Notes under the pieces: generated by a model
The model's input: only the letters and a program-made list of their open reading frames with translations
Told to the model about the DNA's origin: nothing
Database searches by the model: none
Made by a program: the position numbers and the translations under genes
Shown here: positions 43,325-52,254 of the stretch, in pieces
Layout: every line of letters starts with the position of its first letter
Position numbering within the stretch: position 1 is the stretch's first letter
Origin: Chloroflexi bacterium 54-19
GTDB lineage: Bacteria; Chloroflexota; Chloroflexia; Chloroheliales; Chloroheliaceae
Length of the DNA: 64,000 nucleotides
Direction of reading: 5' to 3'
Assembly: GCA_001898225.1 (NCBI GenBank)
Contig: MKTJ01000072.1
Location: forward strand, 62,001-126,000

Positions 43325-44218
43325 ATGGAATTAGAAATGCGCTATTTCGAATATTTCGTGGCGGTCGCCGAGGAGTTGAATTTCAGCCGGGCCGCCGAGA
43401 GGTTGAATATTGCCCAGCCCCCGCTCAGCCAGCAGATTCAAAGGCTGGAAAAGAAGATGGGAGTTAAATTGTTCGTGCGGACCAAGCGCAAGGTCGAGTT
43501 GACCGAGGCGGGTATTATCTTTTTAGAGGAAGCCCGGCGCACCCTGGCCCAGGCCGAATCGGCGGTAAAAACGGCTCAGCGCGCCGCCAGGGGTGAGGTG
43601 GGCCGTTTGGTAGTCGGGTTTGTAGGTTCCTCGGCCTACGGTTTTCTGCCGACAGCGGTCCGCACCTTCCGAGAGCGGTTCCCCGACGTAGAACTAACCC
43701 TCAAGGAGTTGACCACGGTTGAGCAACTCCAGGCCCTCAAAACCGAGCTTATAGACATCGGTTTTTTACGCCCGCCCATTTTCGAGGAAGAACTGGAACA
43801 GGAGACGGTCCAGAAAGAACCTTTTTTAATCGCACTGTCCGAGAAACACCCCCTGGCCCGGTTGAACACTGTACCGCCCCAGGCCCTGGCCCACGAGCCA
43901 TTTATCCTGGTTCCACCCAGCCTGGCCCCTGGCTTTTACAACCAGATGATTAGTATTTGCGCGCAGGCCGGGTTCCAACCTCGCAAGGTCCAGGAAGCTA
44001 TCCAGTTTCATGTGATTGTAAGCCTGGTGGCGGCGGGCCTGGGTATCGCCTTTGTACCCAGCGCCATCCAGACCTTTCAGCGTTCGGATGTGGTCTACCG
44101 TCCCCTGGAAAACATAACTACCCAGGCCGAAATTGTGGCGGTTTGGCGGAGTAAATCATCCTCAGGAGTCCTTCGTTCTTTTTTAGAAGTTGTACGCAAT
44201 TATTCAGTGACTAACTGA
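43325..44218 (+). CDS. LysR-family transcriptional regulator
   Basis: Classical LysR winged HTH at the N-terminus ('FVAVAEELNFSRAAERLNIA' 'QPPLSQQIQRLEKKMGVKLF'), then the periplasmic-binding-like effector domain. Length 297 aa is standard. It is divergent from the eight-gene ABC-esterase-AtuA operon, which it probably controls. TATAAT at 43313-43318 ends only 7 bases before the ATG, and there is no proper ribosome site, so the message may be leaderless. Confidence 0.9.
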   Translation: MELEMRYFEYFVAVAEELNFSRAAERLNIAQPPLSQQIQRLEKKMGVKLFVRTKRKVELTEAGIIFLEEARRTLAQAESAVKTAQRAARGEVGRLVVGFVGSSAYGFLPTAVRTFRERFPDVELTLKELTTVEQLQALKTELIDIGFLRPPIFEEELEQETVQKEPFLIALSEKHPLARLNTVPPQALAHEPFILVPPSLAPGFYNQMISICAQAGFQPRKVQEAIQFHVIVSLVAAGLGIAFVPSAIQTFQRSDVVYRPLENITTQAEIVAVWRSKSSSGVLRSFLEVVRNYSVTN

Positions 44219-44298
44219 ACAATTTACTTTTTACCGGGGCCCTAATTCTGGTTGGTATAGCCGGTAACCTCAGGCTGAAACCTGGCCCTGGTCGGAAC

Positions 44299-45999
44299 TT
44301 AATAGCCTGCCGCCACGCTAGGCGTAAAAATCTCGGAGCCACCCAGGATATATTGCCCCTGCCGTTTGATGGCGTTCGGATTGGCCGAAAGCCGGGGCCA
44401 GACCGTAGCGGTCTGGGGTGAGATTTTATGGCCTAATTCCTTGAGCCGGTTGAGAGTTGCTTCCCCGACTTGCCGGTCCACCAGGGTCACTTCGCCGTTC
44501 GGGTCGATAAAAGGGCTGCCACAGGCCGCCTGGGCTCCCAGGTCGAAAGCCAGCATATTCAGGAGAACCTGGGCCACCGTATCAATAATCTTCCGGCCAC
44601 CGTTCGCCCCGGCCAAAGCCAGGTTGCGGCCTCCCGGTTCGCGGGCAATAAAGTGGGCCATACTCGAAAGAGGCCGTTTACCGGGGGCAATCGAGTTCAC
44701 CTGACCGGGGCGAGGGTCGAAAAGCACCATCGCGTTATTGAGGACAATGCCGGTGCCGGGAACGGCCACTCCCGACCCATAATACCCGTTAAGAGTCTGG
44801 GTCAGGGCGACGGCGTTACCTTCGGCGTCGAAAGATGAAAGATAGGTGGTACAACTATCGGCGCTACTCTGGTAGGTGGCATTGGTTGAGCCTTGACTAA
44901 AGGGATTGCCGGGCTCGTAGGTTCCGGCGGCTTTCTCCTTGATAAAAGAGCGACGGGTGGCGGCAAACTCTTTCGAGGCAATCTCCCGCCAGGGAATTGT
45001 GGTCGCCTGGCCCGGCAGTTCGTCCGCCAGGTAAGTCAGGCGGTCGGCCAGGACCAGCTTGCAGGTTTCAATCAAAAGGTGGAGATATTCGGGGCTGGTA
45101 TTGCCAAGTTCGCCCAAATCCCACCCTTCCAGGATATTCACAATCTCGGCGATAGTTGGCCCCCCGGTACCGCCCGGCAGCAGCAGCAATTCAGTTCCCA
45201 GGTAAGGCAGTTTGAGAGGTTCCTTGACCAGCGCCTGGTAATTTGCCAGGTCGTCAAGGGTAATCTGGCAACCCTCCTTTTGCAGTTCGGCCACAATCTT
45301 TTCGGCAATTTCGCCCCGGTAGAACCCGGCAGCACCCTCCCGGCTAATAATTTCAAGGGTATCAGCCAGCTCCGGTAATTTGAGATAATTCGGTTTTTCC
45401 GCCCCGGCCAGGAGCGGTTTACCGTTCCGCAGGTAAAGCCGGGCCGCTTCGGGATTGCGAAGTAGAATATCAAGGTGGTTGGCCGAGTGAAGCGTTTCGT
45501 ACCAGGTGATTTCGTGACCCTCGCGAGCCAGGTTTATCGCCGGGGCCAGTACAGTTTCACGGCTCAACTTGCCCCAGCGCTCCAGGGCCAGGAGCGGTCC
45601 GGCCACCGCGCCCGGTATGCCAACCGACCGGGCCCCAATGGCGTTGGCATTATCTTTTATTCCGGTAAAACCAAGTTTATCGGCCCGAAAGTTGGCGGTC
45701 AGTTCGTACATGTCGGGGGTTGCGCCGCCGGGGGCGGTCGGAAAGAAATCGACCACGTAGCTTTCGCCGTTTGCCAGCGAGACGGTCAGGAAACCGCCGC
45801 CGCCAATCCCGGTCATGGGTGGTTCGACCACGTCTATCGCGAAGGCCATCGCCACGGCGGCATCAATGGCGTTGCCACCCTGCTGCAAAATATCCAGCCC
45901 AACCTGGGCTACCGCCGGGCGTTTTGCCGTTACGACACCGTGTTCCGCCTTTACTTCCGGTTTAGTGAACTGCCAATTGCCCATTTGAATACCTGTCAT
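44299..45999 (-). CDS. Gamma-glutamyltransferase family protein
   Basis: GGT-type Ntn hydrolase of 566 aa. N-terminal 'HGVVTAKRPAVAQVGLDILQ' and 'GNAIDAAVAMAFAIDVVEP', and 'MTGIGGGGFL'. The self-cleavage/nucleophile site is around Thr384 in 'CTTYLSSFDAEGNAVALTQT'; the family usually reads TTHxS, so His is Tyr here. The 'GSPGGSRI' loop reads GANGGRKI. No signal peptide is visible, so it seems cytoplasmic, unlike many GGTs. Last gene of an operon with a peptide-type binding protein and two permeases, so imported gamma-glutamyl compounds are a plausible substrate. Confidence 0.87.
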   Translation of the reverse strand: MTGIQMGNWQFTKPEVKAEHGVVTAKRPAVAQVGLDILQQGGNAIDAAVAMAFAIDVVEPPMTGIGGGGFLTVSLANGESYVVDFFPTAPGGATPDMYELTANFRADKLGFTGIKDNANAIGARSVGIPGAVAGPLLALERWGKLSRETVLAPAINLAREGHEITWYETLHSANHLDILLRNPEAARLYLRNGKPLLAGAEKPNYLKLPELADTLEIISREGAAGFYRGEIAEKIVAELQKEGCQITLDDLANYQALVKEPLKLPYLGTELLLLPGGTGGPTIAEIVNILEGWDLGELGNTSPEYLHLLIETCKLVLADRLTYLADELPGQATTIPWREIASKEFAATRRSFIKEKAAGTYEPGNPFSQGSTNATYQSSADSCTTYLSSFDAEGNAVALTQTLNGYYGSGVAVPGTGIVLNNAMVLFDPRPGQVNSIAPGKRPLSSMAHFIAREPGGRNLALAGANGGRKIIDTVAQVLLNMLAFDLGAQAACGSPFIDPNGEVTLVDRQVGEATLNRLKELGHKISPQTATVWPRLSANPNAIKRQGQYILGGSEIFTPSVAAGY

Positions 46000-46031
46000 T
46001 GTTATATAAACCTCGTTTGTTTTGCCAAAGA

Positions 46032-46925
46032 TTATTTTTTCGCCGAATTGGTGCGCGGGTCGAGCGCATCCCGCAAGCCATCCACAGTCAGGTTAAACCC
46101 CATCACCAGGGCCGCCAGGAGTATCGAGGGCCAGACCAGCATCAAGGGGGCATTGAACATGTAGCCCCGCGCTGTCGAAACCATGTTGCCCAGGGTCGGC
46201 TCCGGGGGTGGCACGCCTAACCCCAGGAAGCTCAGGCTGGCTTCAATCAGGACGACCTGCCCCAGCATCAGGGCCAACTCGATGAAGAGGGGTGTCGTTA
46301 CGTTCGGAAAAATATGGGTAATGATAATACGGCGGTTAGTATCGCCCACCGCACGGGCCGCTTCCACGAAATCACGCTGCACCTCGACCAGGGTGCTGGC
46401 GTGAATTACCCTGGCAAAGACCGGGGCAATCAAAAGGGAAATAACCAGGATTAAGTTAGGCAGGCTCCCACCGACAAAACTGATGACCGCGATTGCTACC
46501 AAGATAGCCGGAAAGACCAGAAAGACGTCCACAATTCGCATTATGACCTGTTCCACCCAGCCCCGGTAAAACCCGGCCATAAGGCCACCAGCGGTACCGA
46601 CCGACCCGCCAATCGCCACGCTAAGGACTGTCACAATCAGGGAAGTCCTGAGCCCCACAATCATGCGAACCAGCAGGTCGCGGCCATTCTGGTCGGTACC
46701 TAAAAGGTGGCCGTTGACACCAATTGGCGAAAGGGAATTAAGCGGGTCGGTCGCAAGCGGGTCGCCCAGGTTGAGCAGCGGCCCGATAAAACCAATCAGC
46801 AGCAGAGGGATAACCAGTAGCAGACCTAAAACCAACCGGGGATTGAGCCAGCGCACATTTGAGCGTTTCGCGGCCACCGGTTCGACCTGGCTACTGGTAC
46901 CTAATTCTAGGGTTGAGGTAGGCAT
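46032..46925 (-). CDS. Peptide-type ABC transporter permease (DppC-like)
   Basis: DppC pattern with 'HLLGTDQNGRDLLVRMIVG', EAA loop 'FVEAARAVGDTNRRIIITHI', 'FLGLGVPPPEPTLGNMVS' and 'GLRDALDPR'. It overlaps the DppB-like gene by 35 bases if ATG 46925 is used; an internal GTG would shorten the tail by about 16 residues. Works with the DppB-like partner just upstream. Confidence 0.88.
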   Translation of the reverse strand: MPTSTLELGTSSQVEPVAAKRSNVRWLNPRLVLGLLLVIPLLLIGFIGPLLNLGDPLATDPLNSLSPIGVNGHLLGTDQNGRDLLVRMIVGLRTSLIVTVLSVAIGGSVGTAGGLMAGFYRGWVEQVIMRIVDVFLVFPAILVAIAVISFVGGSLPNLILVISLLIAPVFARVIHASTLVEVQRDFVEAARAVGDTNRRIIITHIFPNVTTPLFIELALMLGQVVLIEASLSFLGLGVPPPEPTLGNMVSTARGYMFNAPLMLVWPSILLAALVMGFNLTVDGLRDALDPRTNSAKK

Positions 46926-47832
46926 AGACCAACTCGGTTAAAAAGTTAATTATTAATACTATCAAAGCGATAACCAGGATAAGACCCTGGATAGTAGTAT
47001 AGTCGCGGCGGCTAATCGCTGTCACCAGGAGCGAACTGATACCGGGCCAATTGAAAATCGCCTCGGTGACGACCGTGCCACCCAGTAAGGCGGCCAGTTG
47101 TATTCCAAAAGAAGCTGCGACCGGAATTAAGCCGTTTTTTAGGACATGCCGCCGTAAGATCACCGGTTGGGCCAGCCCTTTGGACCGGGCCGTCCGCACG
47201 TAATCCTGCCCCAGCACTTCCAGCATGTTGGCACGGGTCTGACGAATCAGGCTGGCTGACAATAACAAAGACAGGGCGGCTACCGGCATAATCAGACTGA
47301 GCAGGTGCTTACCCATGTTTTCGGATGGGTCGGCATAGCCGGTCGGCAGCCATTTGAGGAGAACCCCGAAAAGCAGGACAAAGAGACTGCCGGTTACAAA
47401 AAGCGGGGCGGATAGACTGACCAGGGCGAACCCGGTAACAATGCCATCTCCCAGTTTGTTACGGCGAGTCGCGGCGAAAAGACCCGCCGGTAGCCCTACC
47501 ACCAGGGCCAAAAGGGCTGCCGCAATTATCAGTTCAAAAGTACGGGGCAAACGCCGGACTATCTCATCCCCGACCGGGCGCCCGTCTATCAAAGAGTCAC
47601 CCATGTCGAACCGGGCAATTTTCCCCCACCAGTTAGCGTACTGGACCACTATGTTGTCGTTGAGGCCCATGCGCTGGCGGGCCACGGCAAGTTGGTCCTC
47701 GGTGGCGTTTTCACCCAGGGCCGCCACTGCCGGGTCACCTGGAATGAGCCGCAACAGTAGGAAAACCACTGTCACTACCACGAAAGCCAGGATTACAGTT
47801 ACCAGCAAACGCCGGATGATAAATCTAATCAT
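46891..47832 (-). CDS. Peptide-type ABC transporter permease (DppB-like)
   Basis: Starts 'MIRFIIRRLLVTVILAFVV' and carries 'LLRLIPGDPA', 'LGENATEDQLAVARQRMGLN' and the EAA loop 'QDYVRTARSKGLAQPVILRR'. Six helices. Encoded after the binding-protein gene across a 150-base gap with a hairpin. No ATPase gene belongs to this operon. Confidence 0.9.
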   Translation of the reverse strand: MIRFIIRRLLVTVILAFVVVTVVFLLLRLIPGDPAVAALGENATEDQLAVARQRMGLNDNIVVQYANWWGKIARFDMGDSLIDGRPVGDEIVRRLPRTFELIIAAALLALVVGLPAGLFAATRRNKLGDGIVTGFALVSLSAPLFVTGSLFVLLFGVLLKWLPTGYADPSENMGKHLLSLIMPVAALSLLLSASLIRQTRANMLEVLGQDYVRTARSKGLAQPVILRRHVLKNGLIPVAASFGIQLAALLGGTVVTEAIFNWPGISSLLVTAISRRDYTTIQGLILVIALIVLIINFLTELVYAYLNPRIRYQ

Positions 47833-47935
47833 AAAAGGCCTGTTTAAGGATTAATGCCAGACTTCCGAAATTACAAGCAAAGTAGAGCAGGAACCAGGGC
47901 GAGAGTTGTGCTTAGAGAGAATGCCAGGAAAAGGG

Positions 47936-47969
47936 CCGGAACCCTGGCCCCTGAACAGCCGGGTTCCGG
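47936..47969 (-). other. 9-bp stem-loop between binding-protein and permease genes
   Basis: CCGGAACCC and its inverse complement enclose 16 bases, directly after the binding-protein stop on the minus strand. No T-tract. It probably tunes the ratio of binding protein to permease. Confidence 0.5.
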
Positions 47970-47984
47970 TAAATTACAACTAAC

Positions 47985-49760
47985 CTATTTGTCCATCCAG
48001 ACTGTCAGCAGGCTACGGTTGGTTTCGACATAGACACCTGAACCGTACCGGACGTAGTTTTTGACGTAGCTGGCCCCGGCTTCACCTTCTTCCCGCAAGA
48101 CAATCGGGATAATCGGCAACTGGGTCAGGGCGTACTGGTTCAACTCCCGGTAAATCGGTAGCCGGTCAGCTTCAGTCGCGGCAGAACGGCCCTTCGAAAG
48201 GAGGTCGTCCATTTTGGTATCCGCAAAACCGGTCCGGTTCTGGTAGAGCGACCCCTTGGCGAACAACTGGTTCATGTAGTTTGGGTCGGGGATGGCCGCG
48301 CTAAACGAACTGGTCAGCATGTTGAACTCTTTGGCGTTAAATTTCTGGCCGAAAACCGTAAAGTCTACCGAAGTAATTTTGACCTTGAGACCAATAGCGC
48401 TCAGCTCGTTCTGGATGATTTCAGCGCTTTGTTGAAGGAAGTCATAGGTCGAAGTTGTGACAAGTTCGATTTCCTGGCCGTTATACCCGGCTTCCTGGAC
48501 TAAAGCTTTCGCCTTGGCCGTATCGAAACTGTAGGGCATGGTCTGGCCTTCGGCATACGAGGTGCCGGGGACCAGGAACCCGGCGGTCAGCGGGACGGCG
48601 TGACCAAAGAAGACGGCTTTAGCGATTGCAGCGGGGTCAATCGCCATCGCTACAGCCTGACGCAACTTCACATTATCGAAGGGCGGTTTAGTGGTGTTGA
48701 AGAAAACCGCCGAGTCGGTAGCCGGTTTGGAGTACATCACGAACTGGCCGCCATTGCCGATTTCATCGTAGCTGCGCCAGGGGATGTAATCGGCAAAATC
48801 GACCGCCCCGGATTGCAAGGCCGAAAGACGAGCCCGGTCGTCCGGGTACATGATGAAGCTGATACCGTCGAGATAAGGCTGCCCTTTAATCCAGAAGTTA
48901 GGATTCTTTTTGAGTTCGATTTTGACGCCGCTCTCGCGGGATACAAAAGTAAAAGCCCCGGTACCCATCATCTTGGTTTTGAGGTCACCGCCGCCCTCCA
49001 CGAACTTCTTGCTGACAATTGAGCTGGTCACGTCGGCCAGGACCGCCAGGAAGCTGGCATCGGCCTGTTTGAGGGTCACTTGTACCGTTAGCGGATCGGG
49101 AGTGGCGATGCTGGCGATATTGGAGAAATCGGGGTAACGGGTCGCGCCGGTCTCTTTTTTACCGATGCGTTCGAAGGAAAATTTGACATCGTCGGCGGTA
49201 AAGTCGGAGCCATCGTGCCATTTCACGCCGCTACGCAGGTGGAAGGTGTAATTTTTAGGGTCGGGCGATTCCCACCCCGTAGCGAGCCAGGGCAACGGTT
49301 TGCCATCGGCAGCCAGGCGGAGCAGGGTATCGTAGACCAGGGTCTTGATGATTGCCGGGGCCGCGCCGGTATGAATCTGGGGGTCGAGGCCGGACGGGTC
49401 CGAAGAGAGGCCGTATTTCAGGGTGCCGCCGGTTTTACCTGCCGCAGCCACGGTCGGCTCGGTACCCATTCCAGGGTTAGCCGCGCCCGAACCGGCAGCG
49501 GCAGTAGTCGCTCCGGCAGGCGCGGTAGTACCAGTGGCAGCCGTGGTCGAAGCAGCGCTGGGAGTAAGCCCGGCGGCAGTGGTTACGGCGGCAGCCGTGG
49601 TAGCCGCCGAAGTTGCGGCTGCTGTCGTCGCGGCAGCGGTAGTCGAAGCGGGAGCGGTAGTAGCTGTGTTGTCACCACAAGCGGCCAGGACCGCCATTAC
49701 AAGCAGCAAAAGGGCCGTAACTGCGGGCAGTTTACGGCTGCTGGAATTGGGTTTAAACAA
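47985..49760 (-). CDS. Peptide-type ABC substrate-binding lipoprotein (family 5)
   Basis: SBP_bac_5 protein. Lipobox 'LAAC|G' at about residue 25, then a very long Ala/Thr-rich linker of about 90 residues before the domain ('GTLKYGLSSDPSGLDPQIHT', 'DGSDFTADDVKFSFERI'). TTG 49760 is the best start: AGGAGG lies 7 bases before it but touches ATG 49766. First gene of an operon with two permeases and a gamma-glutamyltransferase. Promoter and LacI-type operator lie about 300 bases upstream, so a long leader is implied. Confidence 0.88.
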   Translation of the reverse strand: MFKPNSSSRKLPAVTALLLLVMAVLAACGDNTATTAPASTTAAATTAAATSAATTAAAVTTAAGLTPSAASTTAATGTTAPAGATTAAAGSGAANPGMGTEPTVAAAGKTGGTLKYGLSSDPSGLDPQIHTGAAPAIIKTLVYDTLLRLAADGKPLPWLATGWESPDPKNYTFHLRSGVKWHDGSDFTADDVKFSFERIGKKETGATRYPDFSNIASIATPDPLTVQVTLKQADASFLAVLADVTSSIVSKKFVEGGGDLKTKMMGTGAFTFVSRESGVKIELKKNPNFWIKGQPYLDGISFIMYPDDRARLSALQSGAVDFADYIPWRSYDEIGNGGQFVMYSKPATDSAVFFNTTKPPFDNVKLRQAVAMAIDPAAIAKAVFFGHAVPLTAGFLVPGTSYAEGQTMPYSFDTAKAKALVQEAGYNGQEIELVTTSTYDFLQQSAEIIQNELSAIGLKVKITSVDFTVFGQKFNAKEFNMLTSSFSAAIPDPNYMNQLFAKGSLYQNRTGFADTKMDDLLSKGRSAATEADRLPIYRELNQYALTQLPIIPIVLREEGEAGASYVKNYVRYGSGVYVETNRSLLTVWMDK

Positions 49761-50053
49761 ATCCATTCCTCCTAATCTTAAAAAACCTGCCGCCCGTAAC
49801 CCACAACTATCCGCCAATCGGAATGGCAAATGACGCCAGTCCTGCGGGACGGGCGGAAAATTCAGGGTCAGGTTGGAGACGGACAGGCCGCTAAACGCTT
49901 ATCTGATTACAAAATGTTGTTCTGGCGCTCCGGGCGCAGCCAAAGGGTTTTTGGAGCCCCCGAACTATCCGGGTGAGAGGCCAGTTTTTTACCGAAACGC
50001 TTGTACGAAAATATTTGGACAGGTGGAGCAGCTCTGAATAAAAAGAAAAGATG

Positions 50054-50067
50054 TGTAAACGCTTCCA
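50054..50067. promoter_or_regulatory. LacI-type operator O1 (minus-strand promoter)
   Basis: TGTAAACGCTTCCA matches the LacI-family/cre consensus TGNAANCGNWNNCA with the central CG. Its centre lies about 15 bases downstream of the predicted start site of the minus-strand promoter, a repressor position. Confidence 0.6.
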
Positions 50068-50082
50068 CATCACCGTGTTTTG

Positions 50083-50111
50083 ATTATTCCATACATTTTT
50101 GAGGTTGTCAA
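50083..50111 (-). promoter_or_regulatory. Sigma-70 promoter of the binding-protein/GGT operon
   Basis: On the minus strand TTGACA (50111-50106), a 17-base spacer, then AATAAT (50088-50083). Perfect -35 and 5 of 6 at -10. Start site near 50076. Confidence 0.7.
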
Positions 50112-50158
50112 TACCCTTGGTTCCAAAATAGTATCAAAAAACTTGGTATCAATCCATA

Positions 50159-50187
50159 TTGACAATTCTAAAATTGCCTGTTAATGT
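50159..50187 (+). promoter_or_regulatory. Possible promoter of the LacI-RraA-M20-creatininase operon
   Basis: TTGACA at 50159-50164, a 17-base spacer, then TAATGT at 50182-50187 (weak -10). The operator at 50185-50202 overlaps the -10, which would allow autorepression. Confidence 0.5.
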
Positions 50188-50202
50188 GGTAGCGCTTACA
50201 TA
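50185..50202. promoter_or_regulatory. LacI-type operator O2 (plus-strand promoter)
   Basis: TGTGGTAGCGCTTACATA is a near-palindrome centred on AGCGCT with the LacI-type half-sites. It lies 131 bases from O1, a distance that could permit looping. Confidence 0.6.
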
Positions 50203-50392
50203 ACGACCCTGAGTAGCTACAATAATCCGAGCTAAAACTGGCAGCGTATATAGCTTTGTACTGTTTGATATGGCATAATCTTAACAACGAGGAAGAAAAT
50301 TTCCAGTTCACCAAACGTCCAATCTGAATAAACCTGAAAATTTACACATTCTGGCCGGGCAATGCCGCCAGGCCAACAAGGAGTGCCATAAA

Positions 50393-51475
50393 GTGCGTGT
50401 AACTGCTAAACAAGTTGCCGAAAAAGCAGGCGTGTCGCTGGCGACCGTCAGCCGTGTAATCAATCGGAGTGGTTATGTTGAAGCAAGCGTGCGGGCCAGA
50501 ATCGAAGCGGTCATGGCTGAAGTCGGCTATGTACCAAACCGGACCGCTAAAAATCTGGTTACGGGCCGCACCAAAACGGTCGGTTTAATTATTACAAGTC
50601 TGCAAAGCCCTTATTTTATTCGCCTGACCGAAGGCATCCAGGATGTTTTGGAGAATAAAGGCTACCACCTGTTGCTATGTAATACCAAGTTCAATGCCAA
50701 AATCGAACTTGAAAATTTGCAACTGCTCCGGGAAGGGATGCTGGATGGCGTCATTACCTCGACCGGAAGCCTGACCCACGAAGTGATGGTGGAACTCATA
50801 CGCCAGCATTACCCGATGGTATTTATCAACCGGCTTTTTGACGAGGTAAAAAATGAACCGGCCAGGGCCGGGTTCGTGATGGGCGACCTGCACTACGCCG
50901 GCCTGAACGTAACCCGCCACCTGCTCGAACAGGGCCACCGCCAGATCGCTGTTCTTTACGGTTCTGCCAACTCGACTTCCAACATTTTACGGCTCCAGGG
51001 CATGGAAAAGGCCATGGCCGATTACGGTTTACGCCCCCGGCCTGAACTCTTGCGTTGTGTGCCCAACCCGCCCGAACTTTCGAGTGGCCTCGACGATACC
51101 GAGGGTGTATGGGCTTACCGGGAAACGATGGAACTTTTGCAGACCCACCCGGAAGTGTCCGCTATCCTGGTCTTTTACCATCCCATGCTTTCCGGGATTA
51201 TGAAGGCCCTGCGCGAGGTTGGCCGGAAAGTGCCGGAATCGGTTTCGCTGGTCGGCTTTGACGATTTTCCGCTCGCGCCCTACCTGGACCCACCCCTGAC
51301 CGTGATGGGCCAACCGGTCTACGAGATAGGCCGGGCCGCTGCCAGACTGCTCGTTCAAAAAATAGAAGACCCAACCCTGCGCGTGGCCGAACCGATTGTG
51401 CTAAAACCCGACTTTACCATCAGGCGAAGCATAGCTCCGGTCCCCGCCAGGTACCCGGCCATGGCCGCCGAGTAG
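50393..51475 (+). CDS. LacI-family transcriptional regulator
   Basis: N-terminal HTH 'VTAKQVAEKAGVSLATVSRV', hinge, and a PBP-like effector domain with 'VGLIITSLQSPYF', 'VSLVGFDDFPLAPYLDP' and 'TVMGQPVYEIGRAAA'. Length 360 aa. Start GTG 50393 with AAGGAG 8 bases upstream. Two LacI-type operators flank its promoter and that of the divergent ABC/GGT operon, so it probably controls both and itself. Confidence 0.92.
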   Translation: MRVTAKQVAEKAGVSLATVSRVINRSGYVEASVRARIEAVMAEVGYVPNRTAKNLVTGRTKTVGLIITSLQSPYFIRLTEGIQDVLENKGYHLLLCNTKFNAKIELENLQLLREGMLDGVITSTGSLTHEVMVELIRQHYPMVFINRLFDEVKNEPARAGFVMGDLHYAGLNVTRHLLEQGHRQIAVLYGSANSTSNILRLQGMEKAMADYGLRPRPELLRCVPNPPELSSGLDDTEGVWAYRETMELLQTHPEVSAILVFYHPMLSGIMKALREVGRKVPESVSLVGFDDFPLAPYLDPPLTVMGQPVYEIGRAAARLLVQKIEDPTLRVAEPIVLKPDFTIRRSIAPVPARYPAMAAE

Positions 51476-51526
51476 CCGCAACCCGGCCTCGGTTCCGGCG
51501 CGGGCCGGAATTCACAGGAGATTGCC

Positions 51527-52225
51527 ATGTTTATTATCAACCCAAATCCGCCTGCTTTGCCCGCCGAACTGATTGAACGCTACCGAAAAATCGAACCGGC
51601 CACCGCCGGGCACACTCTCAACTCCGGTTTCGCCGGTATCGAAATAAAGGGGGTCTGGCGACGCCAGCACATGGTGGGCCGGGCCATTACTGTGCGGACG
51701 GTCAGCCTCGATTCCACGGCGGTCCACAAAATAACCGAAATGATTGAGCCGGGGGACGTGGTAGTGGTGGATATGGCCGGGGAGCGAGAGCATAGCTGCT
51801 GGGGTGGCGGACTCGCGCGGGCCAGCCAGGTCCGGGGAGCCGTGGGCGCGGTCATTGACGGCCCCGTCACGGATGTGAACGAAATCGAAGATATGAAATT
51901 CCCGGTCTGGGGCCGGGCTTTTACCTGCCTGACCACACGCGTCCTCGGCTACGGGGGTGAAATTAATGTCCCGGTACGTTGCGGTAACACTGTTGTCAAT
52001 CCGGGCGACCTGATTATTGCCGACGACTGCGGGGTTATCGCGCTTTCCCCCGAAACGGCCTGGAAATGGCTGCCCCAGTTCGAAGCGACCGAAGCTCGCA
52101 TGGCGGCGCGGGGCGACATCTTTGCGACCGGCGTTTCGCTGCCGGAAATGTCGGGCGCTAATCGCCTGATTGAGGCCCGCAACAAAGAGATTGCCGAAAA
52201 ACTGGCGTCCTTGCAGGGAAAATAG
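51527..52225 (+). CDS. RraA-like aldolase-family protein
   Basis: RraA/HMG-aldolase fold: 'GHTLNSGFAGIEIKGVW', 'VVVDMAGEREHSCWGGGLAR' and the signature 'GAVGAVIDGPVTDVNEIEDM'. Family members include 4-hydroxy-4-methyl-2-oxoglutarate aldolase and oxaloacetate decarboxylases; the R-D pair that binds metal-pyruvate usually reads 'DGxxRD', while this reads DGPVTD, so Arg is Thr. Activity may therefore differ. CAGGAG precedes the ATG. Second gene of the operon. Confidence 0.75.
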   Translation: MFIINPNPPALPAELIERYRKIEPATAGHTLNSGFAGIEIKGVWRRQHMVGRAITVRTVSLDSTAVHKITEMIEPGDVVVVDMAGEREHSCWGGGLARASQVRGAVGAVIDGPVTDVNEIEDMKFPVWGRAFTCLTTRVLGYGGEINVPVRCGNTVVNPGDLIIADDCGVIALSPETAWKWLPQFEATEARMAARGDIFATGVSLPEMSGANRLIEARNKEIAEKLASLQGK

Positions 52226-52254
52226 ACAAAACCGGAATATCGAAAGAACCCATT

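Larger units (their letters stand above)
49761..50392. other. Divergent regulatory region
   Basis: No gene. It holds two divergent promoters and two LacI-type operators (50054-50067 and 50185-50202). About 300 bases of leader on the minus-strand side contain nothing I recognise. Confidence 0.65.

Noticed and set aside
45475..46164. Plus-strand open frame of 229 codons over the GGT gene start
   Set aside because: Antisense shadow of high-GC coding sequence; no family motif and no ribosome site.
49215..49833. Ser/Gly/Arg- and Ala/Val-rich open frames opposite the binding-protein linker
   Set aside because: They are the reverse reading of the Ala/Thr codon repeat in the lipoprotein linker. The lipobox and ribosome site support the minus-strand gene.
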